Shown here one piece after another: positions 61,961 through 64,000 of a DNA stretch of 64,000 bases (position 1 is its first letter; each line of letters opens with the position of its first letter). The stretch lies in the NCBI RefSeq assembly GCF_008923205.2, contig NZ_WBMS02000004.1, forward strand, positions 309,987 through 373,986, in the 5' to 3' direction. Made by a program: the position numbers and the translations under genes. The DNA comes from Actinomadura physcomitrii. Lineage in GTDB: Bacteria; Actinomycetota; Actinomycetes; Streptosporangiales; Streptosporangiaceae. Below the pieces are notes generated by a model that saw only the letters and a list, made by a program, of their open reading frames with translations, did not search any database and had not been told where the DNA came from.

Positions 61961-62905
61961 TCAGCCCGTCCCGCGCCGCCAACTGGACGGGCTGACGCCC
62001 CGAGCGCGCTTGAACGCCACGCTGAAGGCGAACGCGTCCTCGTACCCGACCTCGCGGCCCACCGCGGCGACCGTCGCGTCGGTGTCGCGCAGCAGATCGG
62101 CCGCGAGGGTCATCCGCCAGCCGGTCAGATAGGTGAGCGGCGGCTCGCCCACCAGCCCGGTGAAGCGCGCGGCGAACGCCGCGCGGGACATCCCGACCTC
62201 GGCGGCGAGCGAAGCGATGGTCCAGCGGCGCGCCGGATCCCCGTGCATCAGCCGCAGCGCCTCACCGACCGCAGGATCCGCCAGCGCCCCGTACCAGGAC
62301 GGCGGATCCGACCCCGGCCGCGCGCACCAGGCCCGCAGCGCCAGCACGAGCACCAGGTCCAGCAGCCGGTGCAGGACCGCGTCCTGGCCCGGCTCGTCGC
62401 GACCGACCTCGGCGGCGAGCAGATCCAGCGCGCCTCCCGTCCGCGGCCCGGCCGGCACCACCGCCACCGGCGGAAGCATCGCAAGAATCCGTCCGCCCAC
62501 GTCACCGTGCAGTTCGTAGGCACCGCGGAGCATGACCGTGGCGCCGGGCAGCCCGTCCCCGTAGGTGCGGGGAGCCAGGTTCCACCCTTCGCGCTCGACC
62601 GGGTCCCCGCTGTCCGCGTGGTACTTCCTCCCCTGCCGGATCACGACCTGGGCAGGCGTGGACGCGTTATCCGCGATCGTGTACTCGCCGACGGCCGTGA
62701 TCAGGGCGATGTCGCCCGCCGCCAGGGCCACCGGCGCCGCATCGGCCTCGTCCAGCCGGACCACGGCATGGCCGCCGAGCGTGGCGACGACCGTCAGCGC
62801 CGTGGCGTCGGCGAAGGTCAGCGCCCACGGCGGCCGCTGGACCAGCCGCCTGACCAGCGCATCACCGGCGCGCGCCCGGCGCAGCAGATCGCTCAGGACG
62901 TCCAT
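61961..62905 (-). CDS. AraC family transcriptional regulator with cupin-type sensor domain (314 aa)
   Basis: The N-terminal ~180 residues are a cupin-6/AraC_binding-like domain (VRLDEADAAPVALAAGDIALITAVGEYTIAD). The C-terminal AraC domain has two HTH motifs: WTIASLAAEVGMSRAAFAARFTGLVGEPPLTYLTGWRMTLAADLL and VAAVGREVGYEDAFAFSVAFKRARGVSPSSWR. The family commonly activates or represses a divergent oxidoreductase gene, matching the NmrA-like gene here. The ATG at 62905 is clear. Confidence 0.9.
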   Translation of the reverse strand: MDVLSDLLRRARAGDALVRRLVQRPPWALTFADATALTVVATLGGHAVVRLDEADAAPVALAAGDIALITAVGEYTIADNASTPAQVVIRQGRKYHADSGDPVEREGWNLAPRTYGDGLPGATVMLRGAYELHGDVGGRILAMLPPVAVVPAGPRTGGALDLLAAEVGRDEPGQDAVLHRLLDLVLVLALRAWCARPGSDPPSWYGALADPAVGEALRLMHGDPARRWTIASLAAEVGMSRAAFAARFTGLVGEPPLTYLTGWRMTLAADLLRDTDATVAAVGREVGYEDAFAFSVAFKRARGVSPSSWRRGTG

Positions 62906-62929
62906 GCCGCACAGGCTAGACGATCACAA

Positions 62930-62957
62930 ATGGATCCAAGACGTTCTCTCATGGATC
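62930..62957. promoter_or_regulatory. Direct repeat of ATGGATC in the AraC/NmrA promoter region
   Basis: ATGGATC at 62930-62936 and again at 62951-62957. The 21-bp start-to-start spacing (two helical turns) and direct orientation fit AraC-family half-sites. Confidence 0.6.
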
Positions 62958-62987
62958 GTCTGGCCGTCCTACGGTTGCGTAGGGGGC

Positions 62988-63824
62988 ATGGAGAACACGC
63001 TCATCCTCGGCGCCACCGGGAAGACCGGTCGCCGTATCGTCCGGCGCCTGCGCGCCTCCGGCCATCGCGTCCGCACCGCGTCCCGCACGGGAAGCGACGT
63101 GGCCGTCGATCTCGGAGACCCTGCGACCTGGCCCGCCGCCCTCGACGGCGCCACGGCCGTCTACCTTCTCGAACCGGTCCTCCAGCCGGTCCCCGATCGC
63201 GACGCGCGCATCCCGAAGTTCGTGGCCGAGGCGGTCTCCGCGGGTGTGCGGCGCCTGGTCCTGCTGTCCGCGCACGGCGTCGGCGACGCCGGCGACGACC
63301 ATCCGCTCAAATCCGCCGAACGGGCCGTCCGCGAATCCGGCACCGGCTGGACGATCCTGCGTCCCGGCTGGTTCGCGCAGAACTTCAGCGAGTCGTTCTG
63401 GAGGCCGTGGGTCCTCAGCGGAACCCTCGCCGTCCCGACCGGGGACGGCCGCACCCCCTTCGTCGACGCCGAGGACATCGCCGAGGTCGCCGCCGACGCA
63501 CTCACCGACGGCAGGCACAACGGCCGGATCTACCAGCTGACGGGACCGCGGGCGGTCAGCTTCGCCGAGGCCGCCGAGCTCATCGGGAAGGCCACCGGAC
63601 GCACGATCCGCCATGTCGATGTCACTCCGGAGGCCTTCACCGAACGCCTCGCCTCGCATGGCGTCCACCCGGACGCGGCCCGCATGCTCGCCGGCCTCCT
63701 GGCGAACATCCGCGAAGACCGGGAAGCCGCCGTGTCGGACGGTGTGGAGCGCGCCCTCGGCCGGCCGGCCAAGCCCTTCGAGGACTACATCACCGAAGCC
63801 GCCGCCGCGGGCCACTGGAACTGA
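62988..63824 (+). CDS. NmrA-like / atypical SDR NAD(P)H-binding protein (278 aa)
   Basis: Glycine-rich cofactor motif TLILGATGKTGRRIVRRLRASGHRVRTASRTG of the atypical SDR (NmrA, QOR2/azoreductase-like) group, with AVYLLEPVLQP, LVLLSAHGVG, WTILRPGWFAQNFSE and DAEDIAEVAADALTD. Members bind NAD(P)H and act as redox sensors or quinone reductases. The ATG at 62988 has AGGGGGC close upstream. Divergent from an AraC regulator. Confidence 0.88.
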   Translation: MENTLILGATGKTGRRIVRRLRASGHRVRTASRTGSDVAVDLGDPATWPAALDGATAVYLLEPVLQPVPDRDARIPKFVAEAVSAGVRRLVLLSAHGVGDAGDDHPLKSAERAVRESGTGWTILRPGWFAQNFSESFWRPWVLSGTLAVPTGDGRTPFVDAEDIAEVAADALTDGRHNGRIYQLTGPRAVSFAEAAELIGKATGRTIRHVDVTPEAFTERLASHGVHPDAARMLAGLLANIREDREAAVSDGVERALGRPAKPFEDYITEAAAAGHWN

Positions 63825-63840
63825 CCCCAGAAATGCGGAA

Positions 63841-63862
63841 GGCCCCGCCTTTCGGCGGGGCC
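63841..63862. terminator. Hairpin terminator between NmrA-like gene and 5S rRNA
   Basis: GGCCCCGCC-TTTC-GGCGGGGCC, perfect 9-bp stem. Probably terminates the rrn operon (minus strand) and the plus-strand gene. Confidence 0.85.
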
Positions 63863-63873
63863 CTCCCAATATG

Positions 63874-63992
63874 TGTCCGGCGGTGTCCTACTCTCCCACA
63901 CAGTCTCCCATGCAGTACCATCGGCGCTGAAGGGCTTAACTTCCGGGTTCGGAATGGGACCGGGTGTTTCCCCTCCGCCATGACCACCGAAC
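63874..63992 (-). rRNA. rrf: 5S ribosomal RNA
   Basis: The minus strand carries a full 5S gene of about 119 nt. It starts GTTCGGTGGTCATGGCGG, contains the conserved CCCATTCCGAACCCGGAAG core and the AAGCCC...GATGGTACT loop regions, and ends ACACCGCCGGACA, which pairs with the 5' end. The 23S and 16S genes should lie to the right, outside the window. Confidence 0.96.
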
Positions 63993-64000
63993 GCCTCACG

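Noticed and set aside
63613..63999. Small frames overlapping the 3' end of the NmrA-like gene and the 5S rRNA
   Set aside because: They run through rRNA sequence and a terminator hairpin; no protein features.
1..64000. Insertion sequences, prophage or integrase genes, and tRNA genes
   Set aside because: None could be recognised on either strand; the disrupted genes look like simple deletions or frameshifts without transposase remnants.

Overview
The window is high-GC DNA with dense actinomycete coding: frequent GTG starts, 4-base stop/start overlaps and strong third-position GC. Gene content points to a filamentous actinomycete, probably Thermomonosporaceae (Actinomadura/Thermomonospora-like). 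The clues are a chiZ-lexA-nrdR-nrdJ neighbourhood like that of Mycobacterium and Streptomyces, a BTAD regulator, and a two-gene set for 10-methyl branched fatty acids like that of Thermomonospora. The genus is inferred from content, not from a marker sequence.

Region 1 (1-15961, all minus strand) is a run of at least 14 genes that leaves the window on the left. It reads as a specialised-metabolite cluster: two Gfo/Idh/MocA oxidoreductases, a sugar-isomerase TIM barrel, an M20 amidohydrolase, an Ldh/MDH2-type dehydrogenase, a small unknown protein, an EF-hand protein, two DegT/StrS aminotransferases, a UbiA-type prenyltransferase, an FAD amine oxidase-like enzyme, two acyl-CoA/acyl-adenylate ligases and an enlarged CaiB/BaiF protein. 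Nine junctions are 4-base overlaps. I do not recognise the combination; sugar/cyclitol-type oxidation and amination plus prenyl and acyl activation suggests an aminated, acylated or prenylated product.

Region 2 (16.2-17.96 kb) has a small secreted-protein gene broken by a frameshift, and a membrane protein divergent from a MarR regulator around a palindromic operator.

Region 3 (18.1-29.3 kb) is housekeeping. The adenosylcobalamin-dependent ribonucleotide reductase nrdJ carries three inteins (2201 codons for a 934-residue mature protein). It is followed by nrdR with two NrdR boxes, a LysM protein divergent from lexA with two SOS boxes, and leuS.

Region 4 (29.6-41.1 kb) is mixed and scarred: an acyl-CoA synthetase, a composite remnant of a regulator and an SDR gene joined by a deletion, a two-domain glycosyltransferase, a P450, a class III aminotransferase lacking its 5' end, two convergent alpha/beta hydrolases separated by a duplicated 84-bp terminator-like element, and a BTAD regulator.

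Region 5 (41.2-51.8 kb) holds the FAD reductase/methyltransferase pair for 10-methyl fatty acids, a DUF1707 membrane protein, a polysaccharide deacetylase, a TetR regulator, DUF4192, a phosphoribosyltransferase, a DinG-type helicase and an AlaA-type aminotransferase. Region 6 (51.9-64 kb) holds a FtsX-type ABC exporter, a TetR regulator with an AurF-like diiron oxygenase, SDR enzymes, ctaD, a DUF523 protein, a TetR/SDR divergent pair with two operators, an AraC/NmrA-like divergent pair, and a 5S rRNA gene on the minus strand that marks the end of an rrn operon continuing to the right.
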